DNA of 43,890 bases from a virus. Where the stretch lies: the IMG/VR virus record IMGVR_UViG_3300037961_005709, positions 1-43,890 of that record; one strand, given 5' to 3'. The translations under genes and the position numbers were made by a program. Below, piece after piece: positions 14,195-22,968 of this stretch (position 1 is the stretch's first letter; the number at the start of each line of letters is the position of its first letter). The notes beneath the pieces are model-generated. The model was given only the letters and a program-made list of their open reading frames with translations, was not told where the DNA came from and ran no database searches.

Positions 14195-15270
14195 GTCTTC
14201 ATGATATAGCAGAGAGCATAGTATGGTGGAAGGTTCTTGTTAGTTCCAGTCTCACCTTCACTATTTACACTAATACCGGTTGTTTGATTTTGCGTATTTG
14301 TTGAGGAGTTGGACCTATCGAGTGCGTAATCAGCACCCACCGCGTAGGGATTACCCGACGAAGCGGAGGTTTGAAGGGTAAAGGTGTGAGCATGTCCCGG
14401 GTCAGTAATTCCGTGGTTGTGGCTAACAACAACAGCATCAGCACTACCACCAGTAGCATCAACAGAATAATTATTTCCAGCACCAACAACAAATTTATCT
14501 CTTAAGTCGGGAGTACTATTGTTGCCGTCACACAAAACATATCCAGCCGGAATTGCATTAGAGGCACCAGACCATAACATTATAACACCTGATGGTATGG
14601 CACCACCAGAACCAGTACCAGTACTAGCTTCGGTTTCATAATAAACAGCTACATGTCCGTGATCAAGAGTTCGACCATTTGCAGTTTTTATTCTTAATCT
14701 GTCAAGTGCATTTGTTAGTGATATACTACCACCACCATGTATTACTGCCCCGTTGCTATCACTTGTACCACCTGTATGTGAAATAGTCCAACTGTTTCCA
14801 TTTACATTGACTAATTCTACAGTGATATTTTGTTCAAGACCAGAATTTGTATCATCACTAAGTCCATAAGCATTAGTTCTACTTCGTGCATCTGGACCGT
14901 TGTCTCTGTTATCATAAGATGATTGATATCCACTAGTAGCATATCCAGTACTATCACCAACATGCATAATAAGTTCATCATTAGCACCAGCATAACCAAA
15001 ATTGTGAATAGCTACGGTGATTTTCTTAGCAGTGGATGGGATATTAGTGAATGCTGCTTCGGTTCCAGAATTAGTTGCTACTGTTCCATGTTTTACTAAA
15101 GAACCACCACCAGAAATAGAACCCGTAACAGTCAAATTACCACCAATGGTAACATTATTTGAAATTGCAGTGGTTGGTGCAGTCAGATTTAAAGTATTGT
15201 CACTTTGAATCGTTGGAGTTCCTGTACCAATTAATTCTAATTGCTTAACACCAAATTTCTTATCTGCCAT
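14191..15270 (-). CDS. Short tail fibre with phage collar domain (359 aa)
   Basis: N-terminal fibre-attachment-like segment MADKKFGVKQLELIGTGTPT, then a strand repeat NNVTIGGNLTVTGSISGG (38-55). Next comes a beta-sandwich module of about 140 residues (IPSTAKKITVAIHNFGYAGA ... LDRLRIKTANGRTLDHG). The C-terminus is a T4 gp12-type collar domain (GVIMLWSGASNAIPAGYVLC DG, PDLRDKFVVGAG, VVVSHNHGITDPGHAH) ending NLPPYYALCYIMKT. HNH and HAH histidines may bind a metal, as in gp12. Both the sandwich and collar modules recur in the 1692-aa fibre. Likely part of the host-recognition fibre set. A TCTAAATA motif lies 18 nt upstream. Confidence 0.82.
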   Translation of the reverse strand: MADKKFGVKQLELIGTGTPTIQSDNTLNLTAPTTAISNNVTIGGNLTVTGSISGGGSLVKHGTVATNSGTEAAFTNIPSTAKKITVAIHNFGYAGANDELIMHVGDSTGYATSGYQSSYDNRDNGPDARSRTNAYGLSDDTNSGLEQNITVELVNVNGNSWTISHTGGTSDSNGAVIHGGGSISLTNALDRLRIKTANGRTLDHGHVAVYYETEASTGTGSGGAIPSGVIMLWSGASNAIPAGYVLCDGNNSTPDLRDKFVVGAGNNYSVDATGGSADAVVVSHNHGITDPGHAHTFTLQTSASSGNPYAVGADYALDRSNSSTNTQNQTTGISVNSEGETGTNKNLPPYYALCYIMKT

Positions 15271-15287
15271 TTGAAATAATTTTTAAA

Positions 15288-15295
15288 TATTTAGA
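15288..15295 (-). promoter_or_regulatory. Late-type promoter motif TCTAAATA
   Basis: Minus-strand TCTAAATA in the 30-nt gap before the 359-aa fibre, 18 nt from its ATG. Identical to both motifs in the divergent region at 40505-40545. Confidence 0.5.
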
Positions 15296-15300
15296 TTTTA

Positions 15301-17505
15301 CTATGAAATAGTCACGTTTCCACTAATAGTTAAATTACCAGAAATTGATAATTTCATCAATCCACTCATTCGAGCATCCCAAAGAATTTTTCTTGCTCCA
15401 CCTTGTAAATTTCTATATGAATTCCAATTAGAGTCATTAGATGTTGTAGCTTCAGTTCCTTGAAGAAATTCTGCATCACTTGATTGATCTGTAACTTTGG
15501 TTTCTAACCAATTTTTCAAATCACTCCAAGTCCAATTTCTATTGTATTGAAGTTTAGTTGCAAATAACCCTGCACTAACAGGACAAGCAGAACTTGTTCC
15601 ACCAAATCTTCGATCGTAAGAAGTAGCAGATAAAGTTCCACCTGATTGTACGATATTATAATTTGAATCTATTCTATAATTGGAATCGTTTCTTGGAAGA
15701 TACCCAGCACCACCACCCTGAGCTCCAATAGAATCATCTCCAATAGTGTAAAAATCTACACCATTTCCCATGTTACTATAAGATATTTTCCGTTCTTGAT
15801 AAGTTCCATCACCGTTTGAAACGGTCTGATCATCAAGAGCACCGACATTAAAGGTACGATAGACATCTACTCCACCACCATTATAATTTGGAACATTTCC
15901 AATACAATTGGGATTTCCGACACGATTGACCATAAGACCAAATGATTCTGCAAGTGATAATGTTCTGCTACTACTGGAACTTACGTAATTATTATAATTT
16001 GGATGATCACCTTTGACTTGTTGATTATTATTATTTCCTGAAGACCCTAAAAAGATTACTCCAGAATCAAGCATTGCTGCACCTTCAACCATCGTAGAAT
16101 CTGTAGGTGGATACCAAAGAGCATGTCTATTACCGGAATAAAATTTACTTAACCATGCTGGTGAACTAACACTTGAACCCGACACACTAATTGTTTCTTC
16201 ACCAGTCCCATCACCAGGAGTACGAAAATAAGCATAGTTGCCATTAGAAAATGATGTTGTTGATCCCCAACTATTACTGGTAACTGTTGGATTCTTTGTG
16301 CCGTCAGATGATCTACTTGGTTTTAAGTCATGAAAAACTTTCATGACTTCGTATAATATTGATGTGCTAACTGCTCCACTAGCCCAAATAATACTAATAA
16401 ACCATTTATTTGCATTATATGCCCAACCATGAGTTTTTCCATATGATTGTGACATACAAGGAGTTCCATGTGATGCTAAAGAACCATTATATTGTCCCGT
16501 ATGTAGAGAGGTATTACTCCCATTATGTGCGGATTCGGTATAGTTTGAACTAATAGATATTGATCCAAAGTCCTCTTTACTTCCTATGGTAGCAGTTCCA
16601 CCTAAATCTGTACTAACATATTTTGCCGATCTATATGCTATGCTTTCATAACTCCACCAATCTCTTGCTACAGATTCAACTGGAACAGTAGTTCCATCCC
16701 AACGGATTCTTAATCTCGTATTAGGATTAGCTTCAAAAAAATCGGGATCAATATAATACGGAGCATGTAGAATTACGTCCAATACACCACATACTCCTGT
16801 TGTAGCAGAAGGGGCAAATCCACTTTTTAGTACATTTGTTCCAACAAAATTTGTGGGTTCACCAACACCAGTTTTGACAAATTCAACATGACCAAACCAT
16901 GCTGATGTATCATTTACAATAATATCAACATCTGTCCCATCTCCATATTGTTCCGGATTATCTGTAATGATGTCACCATCATCAAGATTTTTCCACGGAC
17001 TCTCTAAAGTTTGGTGTCTGTAGATTTGAGCAGCAGTTTTTGATAACCAAGAAGAATCGCTTCCACTATTAAAACCAGAAGCTGAGGTATCAAGGGATAT
17101 TTTCACATTCTGACTATATCTTGCAGTTTTAGTCGCAGGTTCAGATGTTGGATATGTATCAAGACCTTTGTAAGTACCCTCATAATATCCCTCATCAATG
17201 TTCACACCAATAATTTTTGGATGATTTTTTAATTGTTCTGCTTCCGCATCTGAAATTTCGTAGGATGCAATTCGATCACAAGTTTTTTTTAAATTAGTAC
17301 ATTCAATTCTTCGATTTGGAATATTATCAAGTTCATTTTCATTAACAATATAATTATGAATTTCATTCCAGTCTGATGCATTTTCACATACAACACAATA
17401 AACTTTCGGACCTGTTCCATCAGGCACAAAACGCAGTCCCTCTGCCTTATGTTGCTCTATTCTTAGTGTTTCGTATTCTTCATAATTAAAATTTGTTTCT
17501 ATCAT
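15301..17505 (-). CDS. Subtilisin-like serine protease (S8) with I9-like propeptide and fibre-like C-terminus
   Basis: 734 aa. Residues about 35-105 resemble an inhibitor-I9 propeptide, ending YEISDAEAEQLKNHPKIIGV. The catalytic triad is visible in family order: Asp199 in DVDIIVNDTSAWFGHVEF, His346 in SHGTPCMSQSYG and Ser638 in FGGTSSACPVSAG. Further marks are SNSWG (410-414), the oxyanion Asn491 in GSSGNNN and YSNMGNGVDFYTIG before the serine. An insert of about 140 residues separates the Asp and His blocks. No signal peptide is present. The C-terminus LSISGNLTISGNVTIS resembles the strand repeat of the adjacent fibre (NNVTIGGNLTVTGSISGG). Inference: a virion-associated protease that docks on or is built into the tail fibres, acting on host surface proteins or maturing fibres. 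It lies between two collar-domain fibre genes. Confidence 0.88.
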   Translation of the reverse strand: MIETNFNYEEYETLRIEQHKAEGLRFVPDGTGPKVYCVVCENASDWNEIHNYIVNENELDNIPNRRIECTNLKKTCDRIASYEISDAEAEQLKNHPKIIGVNIDEGYYEGTYKGLDTYPTSEPATKTARYSQNVKISLDTSASGFNSGSDSSWLSKTAAQIYRHQTLESPWKNLDDGDIITDNPEQYGDGTDVDIIVNDTSAWFGHVEFVKTGVGEPTNFVGTNVLKSGFAPSATTGVCGVLDVILHAPYYIDPDFFEANPNTRLRIRWDGTTVPVESVARDWWSYESIAYRSAKYVSTDLGGTATIGSKEDFGSISISSNYTESAHNGSNTSLHTGQYNGSLASHGTPCMSQSYGKTHGWAYNANKWFISIIWASGAVSTSILYEVMKVFHDLKPSRSSDGTKNPTVTSNSWGSTTSFSNGNYAYFRTPGDGTGEETISVSGSSVSSPAWLSKFYSGNRHALWYPPTDSTMVEGAAMLDSGVIFLGSSGNNNNQQVKGDHPNYNNYVSSSSSRTLSLAESFGLMVNRVGNPNCIGNVPNYNGGGVDVYRTFNVGALDDQTVSNGDGTYQERKISYSNMGNGVDFYTIGDDSIGAQGGGAGYLPRNDSNYRIDSNYNIVQSGGTLSATSYDRRFGGTSSACPVSAGLFATKLQYNRNWTWSDLKNWLETKVTDQSSDAEFLQGTEATTSNDSNWNSYRNLQGGARKILWDARMSGLMKLSISGNLTISGNVTIS

Positions 17506-17509
17506 TGAT

Positions 17510-20500
17510 TTACATTACCTCACGTTTAATTCGATATGTAGTATTTCCAGTCACACCTGTCTCTGGTGTAGCTCGTAGTAAAACGTTACTACCACTAATC
17601 GTGGCGTCAAGTTGAACTAAAAGATTGTTGCTGTACATAACCGCAAATTGAGATGAATCGACTGTTGTTCCATCTCTCATTACTAGTAATTTTTGAGTTT
17701 GATAATCGGATCCATTCTTGACGAATACAGTGTATTCAAATACAAGTTCTGCGGAATCATAAGTGTAACTCTCTAATGTAGATGGAGATCCAGCAGTTGC
17801 GGTGAATGTTCCTGAAGAAACTGTTCCCCCACTACCACCAGAACTAGAACCACCACCTGGTCCCTCGCAGAGGATTGAGATGCGTCCACCATCAAAACAT
17901 CTACTAGTACCATTCTCCGAAGTGAATCTGATACGGTCAAATACGGAGACTGTCGTCGAACTAGCAAAAGAACCAGCAAATTGACGCATACCACCACTGG
18001 TTCCGTGGGTAATTTGTCCCGTAGCAACCCAACCTCGGGTATTGTCTTGACGACTACGTTCAATCACCATCCTACCACTGGGGGTCGCACTATTTGAAGC
18101 TACGTTGATTATAAAACCATCTGTGCTATGTCGGATGCTATTTCCAGTCTGGTTTGTGGAAGATGAATTATAAACTCCGGCAGAGTAATTACCTGAGGTG
18201 TTGCCTAATTGAACCAACCAATCTTGACCTGACCCAGGAGATACATCATGAAACATGATGATAATTCTCTGAGTGTCTTCTGGTATTCCAGTCCACTCAA
18301 CATTAGATCCAGTTTCGGATTGTACATTTTGATAATCTGCCAACCAAGTTTGATTATTACCAGAACTACTAGAACTACTAGAACCACCACCAGAACTTAA
18401 ATCTTGAACAACTATCTGAGAGTAAACTTCATCTACACCAAAATTTGATTCAATACCCAAACCATTACTATTTTGAGTGGCAACACATCTATGCTGAAGC
18501 TTAAAGTAAGTTGTCTCAGTAATTGTAACGACAGTTTCTCCAAAAGATCTAGTTTGAGTATTTGGTTCTATACCAGAAGAATCAAATTCACTAGTACCTT
18601 GAATGTTAGTTGGGCTAGTAAAACTGGTGTTATTGGCATGGACTAATTGTGTTTTATGTTCTCCGGTGTTATATGCTGGGGCACTCCAATTTATTTTATA
18701 GGTTCCAGACTCTAATGCAAAATAGTCATTACTAGAACTAAAAGTGACAAAAGATTCTGGATCAACTTCCGTGTTTAATGTTCTATCAATCCATGAACCA
18801 GAAGCAAAACTACCACCAGCAGTTCCTGAAGATTTTACATCAGATAAAATTGCTACTTTTATAGTTCCTCCACTACCACCAGAACCACCAGAACCACTAG
18901 TCTTATATGAAAGACCAATAAGTCCACCAGTATCAAAATTACCATTACTAGTACTTACTTTTAATCTGTCTACAACTCCACTTATTGAATATACAGAACC
19001 AAAAGTATCAGATGAAGCAGTATCAGATCTTTTAAATTGACCAATTTGACTATAAGAATTAGAAGATGATTTATTAATAATCATCGAACCATGGAGCGAA
19101 TCAGAAGCATCATCACTCCTAATTACGAATGATGTTGTAGAAGTTGACTGACTGGTTCCTTGAGCAACTTCGGATGAACTATTATAATTGCTAGTAATAT
19201 AACCACTAGAAGTTCCCAATTGTACATCGAAGTCCGCTGCTTGGCTGCCTGATACTCCCTCAAACATTAGAGTTATTTCTAATGCGTCCGCAGGAATACC
19301 GGTGAATTCTACTGACGTTCCAGTTGCAGATTTTCGTTCTAGCAATACAAATCCACTACCAGATCCAGAACCAGAACCAGAACCACTTGTTGCAGTGTGC
19401 TTGATGATATAGCAGAGAGAATAATATGGTGGAAGGTTTGCGTTGGTTCCTGATTGAGTATTGTTTACATTTCCATCAGCATCTACTCCAGCGGTATCAG
19501 TGCGTGAATTTGAATTATAAGTAGCATCATTAGGATGTGCAGTATGAGAATCCCAATCAAGAGTAGCATCCGTACCTGCTCTTACAGGATGTCTATAACC
19601 AGACTCATTTCCATATGTCCCGTGAGAGTGAGAAGCAACAACAGAATTGGCACTACCACCAGTTGCACCAGGAGAAAGACCTGGATATGTAGTATCTCCA
19701 GTACTATCAGTAGCACCAATAATAAATTTATCTCTCAAATCAGGAACATTAGAACCAGTAATTGCCTGAAGTGCTGATGTTTGTGCTGATCCCCCATCAC
19801 AAAGTTGATATTCTGAAGGAATAGAAGCAACAGAACCTGCCCAGGCAACAATAGTGCCTACAGGGTCTGAACTACCACCACCAGAGGCATCTTGCCATGT
19901 GGGAGCACTTCCAGAACCATTAGAAGTTAATACTTGACCAGAGGTTCCATAGTTAGCACCACTAAGACCAATTTGTCCAGAAGGTCCGATCTCAAACCTT
20001 ATTCCACCACCAGTGGAATCCATAAATCTAAGTCTACCCGAATCAGTACTTGATGATCCATAAACATCAATTTCAAAAGCAGCAACATCATCTGCTGCTC
20101 TATTGAATACCAGAGATCCACCTTCATTAGAACTATCTTGTCTATGTATTTTTGGACTATCAGTATCAACAGAAAATATCTCCGTAGCATCAATTTCTAC
20201 GGTGAATTTAGATTCTGTTGCAGTATCAATTATTTCTGCTTTTGAATCTCCTTCAGAAATTTTATCACTTGATGATGATCCTCCAGAAGCACTCTGCCAT
20301 GTAGGAGCACTTCCAGAACCATTAGAAGTTAATACTTGACCAGAAGTTCCATAGTTAGCACCACTAAGACCAATTTGTCCAGCAGGTCCAATACGTAATC
20401 TTTCAGTTCCTTCTGTAGTTACCTTAAAATGTCCATCAGAACCAGTGTCTACAACTTCTGCTTCTGTATTTCCTTCAGTGATCTTATCTACATATGCTCC

Positions 20501-22588
20501 ACTACCAGAACTATTAGACTTATATGAAACTCCAATTGTACCAGTCGTAAAACTCTGAGCTGAACCTGTAGTATGGTTAGCAAGAATTCGTATTCTGGTT
20601 ATTTCTGCATCACTACTGATTAAATCTACACCACCATAACTTTGACATGCACTAGCACAATTCTCGCAATTGACTGGTCCATTGTTCCATCTTTTAAACT
20701 GTCCAATCTGCGTATAAGTCTTACTCGGACTTGTTCGAAGTAGATTGATAATCATTGAACCGGTAAAACGATTACCGGTAGCAGTTGCACCATTTCGATT
20801 ATGAATTGGAAATCCAAGATCACTGGAAATATCGTAAGTTGCATTTTCTGCTTCAGAAGAAGCATAATATCCAGTTTGAATCCAACCAGAACTTGTCCCC
20901 AACTGCACTAACAGGTGGTAACTAACTCCTGTAAGTCCAACTTCATTGAGCATTAATGTAATTTCTCTTGCATCTGCAGGAATATTGTCGAATACTACTT
21001 CATTTCCTGTTGCTGCTTTTGCTGTTAGGAGTCCAAATGCATTTCCACCTGGAGCAGTATTACCACTTGGTCCAGTGTGCTTGATGATGTAGCAGAGAGC
21101 ATAATATGGTGGGAGGTTTGCGTTGGTTCCTGTTTGTGTGGTTGAGTTGGCACCAGTATTAGTCCTACCCTCAGTTGATGTAGTATCGGTTGTAACGTTA
21201 CTTAGCTCAGCACCATGAGCTCCACCTGATGCTAGTGTCCTATATGTTGCACGGCCATAAGTATGATAGTGAGAAATCAAGACAGCATTAGCACTACCAC
21301 CAGTTGCACCAGGAGAAAGATTTGGATATGTGGTATCACCAACACTATCATAAGCACCAACAATAAATTTATTTCTTAGGTCGGGAACATTGGAACCAGT
21401 AATTGCTTGCAAGTCTGCCGTTGCTGCTAAACCTCCATCACATAACTGATACCCAGCAGGAATAGAGGCAGATGTACCAGACCATGCCATGATAGTTCCT
21501 ACAGGCTCCCCTCCACCACCTCCACCAGAAGGAGCATCAACAAATTCTAAAGCATTTGCCGCAGAATTTACTTTTATCCATTTATCTGCAGTATATGAAC
21601 TTGGAGTATCACTGAGACCAATGAAAGTAGTGGTTCCAATTGTAGTACTATCGACAAAATCTACACCATTTTGAGTGTTATTTACTACAAGAACTTTTCC
21701 TGCTGATCCAACATATGTGCTAGGAGTATCGGAAAGTCCTATAAATGTACTTATTATATTGCCACCACTAGAAGCTGCAGTTATTCTTCCATCAACATCA
21801 ACAGTTATACTAGGATTGGTATAAGTACCAGCAGAAACTCCAGTTGCAATTAATTCTGTGGGTCCAACAGTATCTTGATCTATGTTCCATACCGTTCCAC
21901 TACTACTAACGGTAATATCACCATAGTCTCCGTCAGGAACACCAGAACCAGTGGAACTAGAGGTATTAACTTTGATAATATAACAAAGTGCATAATATGG
22001 TGGAAGGTTTGCATTTAATGTCGATGAACCTTCAGTTGTGGTAGAACCACTGACACCTAAAGTACCAGAATAAGTGGTATACCACATTTTTCCATTACCA
22101 CTACTGCTACTATCAGCATCCATGCTAAAACCACCATTGGTGTTAGTATTCCAACCAGCTACACCATTAGCAAATGCTAAATGATCATCTCCAGGAAAAT
22201 TGTGTCTGTGATTAGCAGCACTAAGTGTTCCAGCACCATGATTGTGTGATGGAAGTGTTGCGTAAGCACTACCACCTGTTGCACCAGGAGTAAGACCTGG
22301 ATATGTAGTATCACCACTATAAGGAACACCAACAACAAATTTATCAACTAAATTTGGAATATTGAATGTAATTACTCCATCACCGGATCCATGTATAGTA
22401 CCTAGCGCAGTAAAAAGATCTGGATAATCAGTTCTTGATAATGCCTGACCATCACATAATCTGAAATTAGATGGTATATTTGCTGTGCTTCCACCCCAAG
22501 CAATGATAGATCCTATGGCTTCTCCACCGGGTGCTCCGGCAAACCCCATCTCTACCCATTGTCCATTATGGCGTACTTTTATACCCAT
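17510..22588 (-). CDS. Giant mosaic tail fibre with three collar domains (1692 aa)
   Basis: Three T4 gp12-type collar units are present, each with an IPxxxxLCDG core, PDLRxKFI/VVG, GGSA and a terminal NLPPYYALCYIIK. They lie near the N-terminus, about residues 360-510 and 905-1070. Interleaved are three copies of a beta-sandwich module (DAREITLMLNEVGLTGVSYH; DALEITLMFEGVSGSQAADF; DTQRIIIMFHDVSPGSGQDW), each with VQLGxxSG and ending in RxRI/LK strands. A C1q/TNF-like unit (about 1240-1395, with YKINWSAPAYNTGEHKTQL) precedes the last sandwich. The same collar and sandwich modules form the 359-aa fibre. It looks like a fibre grown by internal duplication; two near-identical 95-nt DNA repeats are a recent trace. 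A late motif precedes it and a fibre chaperone gene lies just upstream. Confidence 0.85.
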   Translation of the reverse strand: MGIKVRHNGQWVEMGFAGAPGGEAIGSIIAWGGSTANIPSNFRLCDGQALSRTDYPDLFTALGTIHGSGDGVITFNIPNLVDKFVVGVPYSGDTTYPGLTPGATGGSAYATLPSHNHGAGTLSAANHRHNFPGDDHLAFANGVAGWNTNTNGGFSMDADSSSSGNGKMWYTTYSGTLGVSGSTTTEGSSTLNANLPPYYALCYIIKVNTSSSTGSGVPDGDYGDITVSSSGTVWNIDQDTVGPTELIATGVSAGTYTNPSITVDVDGRITAASSGGNIISTFIGLSDTPSTYVGSAGKVLVVNNTQNGVDFVDSTTIGTTTFIGLSDTPSSYTADKWIKVNSAANALEFVDAPSGGGGGGEPVGTIMAWSGTSASIPAGYQLCDGGLAATADLQAITGSNVPDLRNKFIVGAYDSVGDTTYPNLSPGATGGSANAVLISHYHTYGRATYRTLASGGAHGAELSNVTTDTTSTEGRTNTGANSTTQTGTNANLPPYYALCYIIKHTGPSGNTAPGGNAFGLLTAKAATGNEVVFDNIPADAREITLMLNEVGLTGVSYHLLVQLGTSSGWIQTGYYASSEAENATYDISSDLGFPIHNRNGATATGNRFTGSMIINLLRTSPSKTYTQIGQFKRWNNGPVNCENCASACQSYGGVDLISSDAEITRIRILANHTTGSAQSFTTGTIGVSYKSNSSGSGAYVDKITEGNTEAEVVDTGSDGHFKVTTEGTERLRIGPAGQIGLSGANYGTSGQVLTSNGSGSAPTWQSASGGSSSSDKISEGDSKAEIIDTATESKFTVEIDATEIFSVDTDSPKIHRQDSSNEGGSLVFNRAADDVAAFEIDVYGSSSTDSGRLRFMDSTGGGIRFEIGPSGQIGLSGANYGTSGQVLTSNGSGSAPTWQDASGGGSSDPVGTIVAWAGSVASIPSEYQLCDGGSAQTSALQAITGSNVPDLRDKFIIGATDSTGDTTYPGLSPGATGGSANSVVASHSHGTYGNESGYRHPVRAGTDATLDWDSHTAHPNDATYNSNSRTDTAGVDADGNVNNTQSGTNANLPPYYSLCYIIKHTATSGSGSGSGSGSGFVLLERKSATGTSVEFTGIPADALEITLMFEGVSGSQAADFDVQLGTSSGYITSNYNSSSEVAQGTSQSTSTTSFVIRSDDASDSLHGSMIINKSSSNSYSQIGQFKRSDTASSDTFGSVYSISGVVDRLKVSTSNGNFDTGGLIGLSYKTSGSGGSGGSGGTIKVAILSDVKSSGTAGGSFASGSWIDRTLNTEVDPESFVTFSSSNDYFALESGTYKINWSAPAYNTGEHKTQLVHANNTSFTSPTNIQGTSEFDSSGIEPNTQTRSFGETVVTITETTYFKLQHRCVATQNSNGLGIESNFGVDEVYSQIVVQDLSSGGGSSSSSSSGNNQTWLADYQNVQSETGSNVEWTGIPEDTQRIIIMFHDVSPGSGQDWLVQLGNTSGNYSAGVYNSSSTNQTGNSIRHSTDGFIINVASNSATPSGRMVIERSRQDNTRGWVATGQITHGTSGGMRQFAGSFASSTTVSVFDRIRFTSENGTSRCFDGGRISILCEGPGGGSSSGGSGGTVSSGTFTATAGSPSTLESYTYDSAELVFEYTVFVKNGSDYQTQKLLVMRDGTTVDSSQFAVMYSNNLLVQLDATISGSNVLLRATPETGVTGNTTYRIKREVM
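19893..19987 (-). repeat. Direct repeat copy within the fibre gene (95 nt)
   Basis: Near-identical to 20295-20389, 402 nt (134 codons) away in the same frame. Encodes the QIGLSGANYGTSGQVLTSNG linker followed by SGSAPTW, just before the third collar unit. Confidence 0.85.
20295..20389 (-). repeat. Direct repeat partner within the fibre gene (95 nt)
   Basis: Differs from the copy at 19893-19987 at only a few positions and encodes the same linker peptide. In-frame spacing makes it a possible site of module loss or gain by recombination. Confidence 0.85.
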
Positions 22589-22607
22589 CTTATACTATTC
22601 TTTCCTA

Positions 22608-22615
22608 TATTTATG
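22608..22615 (-). promoter_or_regulatory. Late-type promoter motif CATAAATA
   Basis: Minus-strand CATAAATA, 20 nt before the 1692-aa fibre ATG and overlapping the stop codon of the 117-aa gene. An AGGAAAG lies between it and the start. Confidence 0.6.
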
Positions 22616-22964
22616 GTTCGATTGGCCAATTGACAGAAGACATATCCAACTCATACAGATCATTAAGTGTTGGAGTTGCTGTGGAAGGAAGGTCTCGAAG
22701 TGCTTGACGATAAGCAGACCACTCTGAAGAAAGTGTAAGGTCTGATGATGCTCTCCAATCAGTCTTTGCAATTCTTCTATCTCTTTCTTCCCGCAAAAGT
22801 TTCATTGCCTCAGCAGTATCAAGTTCAATAATCTTTGCATTGATTTCTTCTTCTGTTGGTTTATCATATCCATTTCCATTATGCCATTGAAAATCTTCTC
22901 CAACTATAGCCCACTCTGCTCCTGGTGCTAAAACTCCTAATGCTGTTGCAATATTATGTTTCAT
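22611..22964 (-). CDS. Tail-fibre assembly chaperone-like protein (117 aa)
   Basis: The C-terminal half carries the signature of the phage tail assembly chaperone family (Phage_tail_APC type): LREERDRRIAKTDWRASSDL then SEWSAYRQALRDLPS. The N-terminal half (VLAPGAEWAIVGEDFQWHNG NGYDKPTEEEINAKIIELD) fits the usual fibre-linked layout. Such proteins assist folding or attachment of an adjacent fibre and are not usually in the virion. Its location between the 1413-aa and 1692-aa fibre genes agrees. The gap to the preceding gene is 4 nt. Confidence 0.8.
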   Translation of the reverse strand: MKHNIATALGVLAPGAEWAIVGEDFQWHNGNGYDKPTEEEINAKIIELDTAEAMKLLREERDRRIAKTDWRASSDLTLSSEWSAYRQALRDLPSTATPTLNDLYELDMSSVNWPIEP

Positions 22965-22968
22965 GTTT

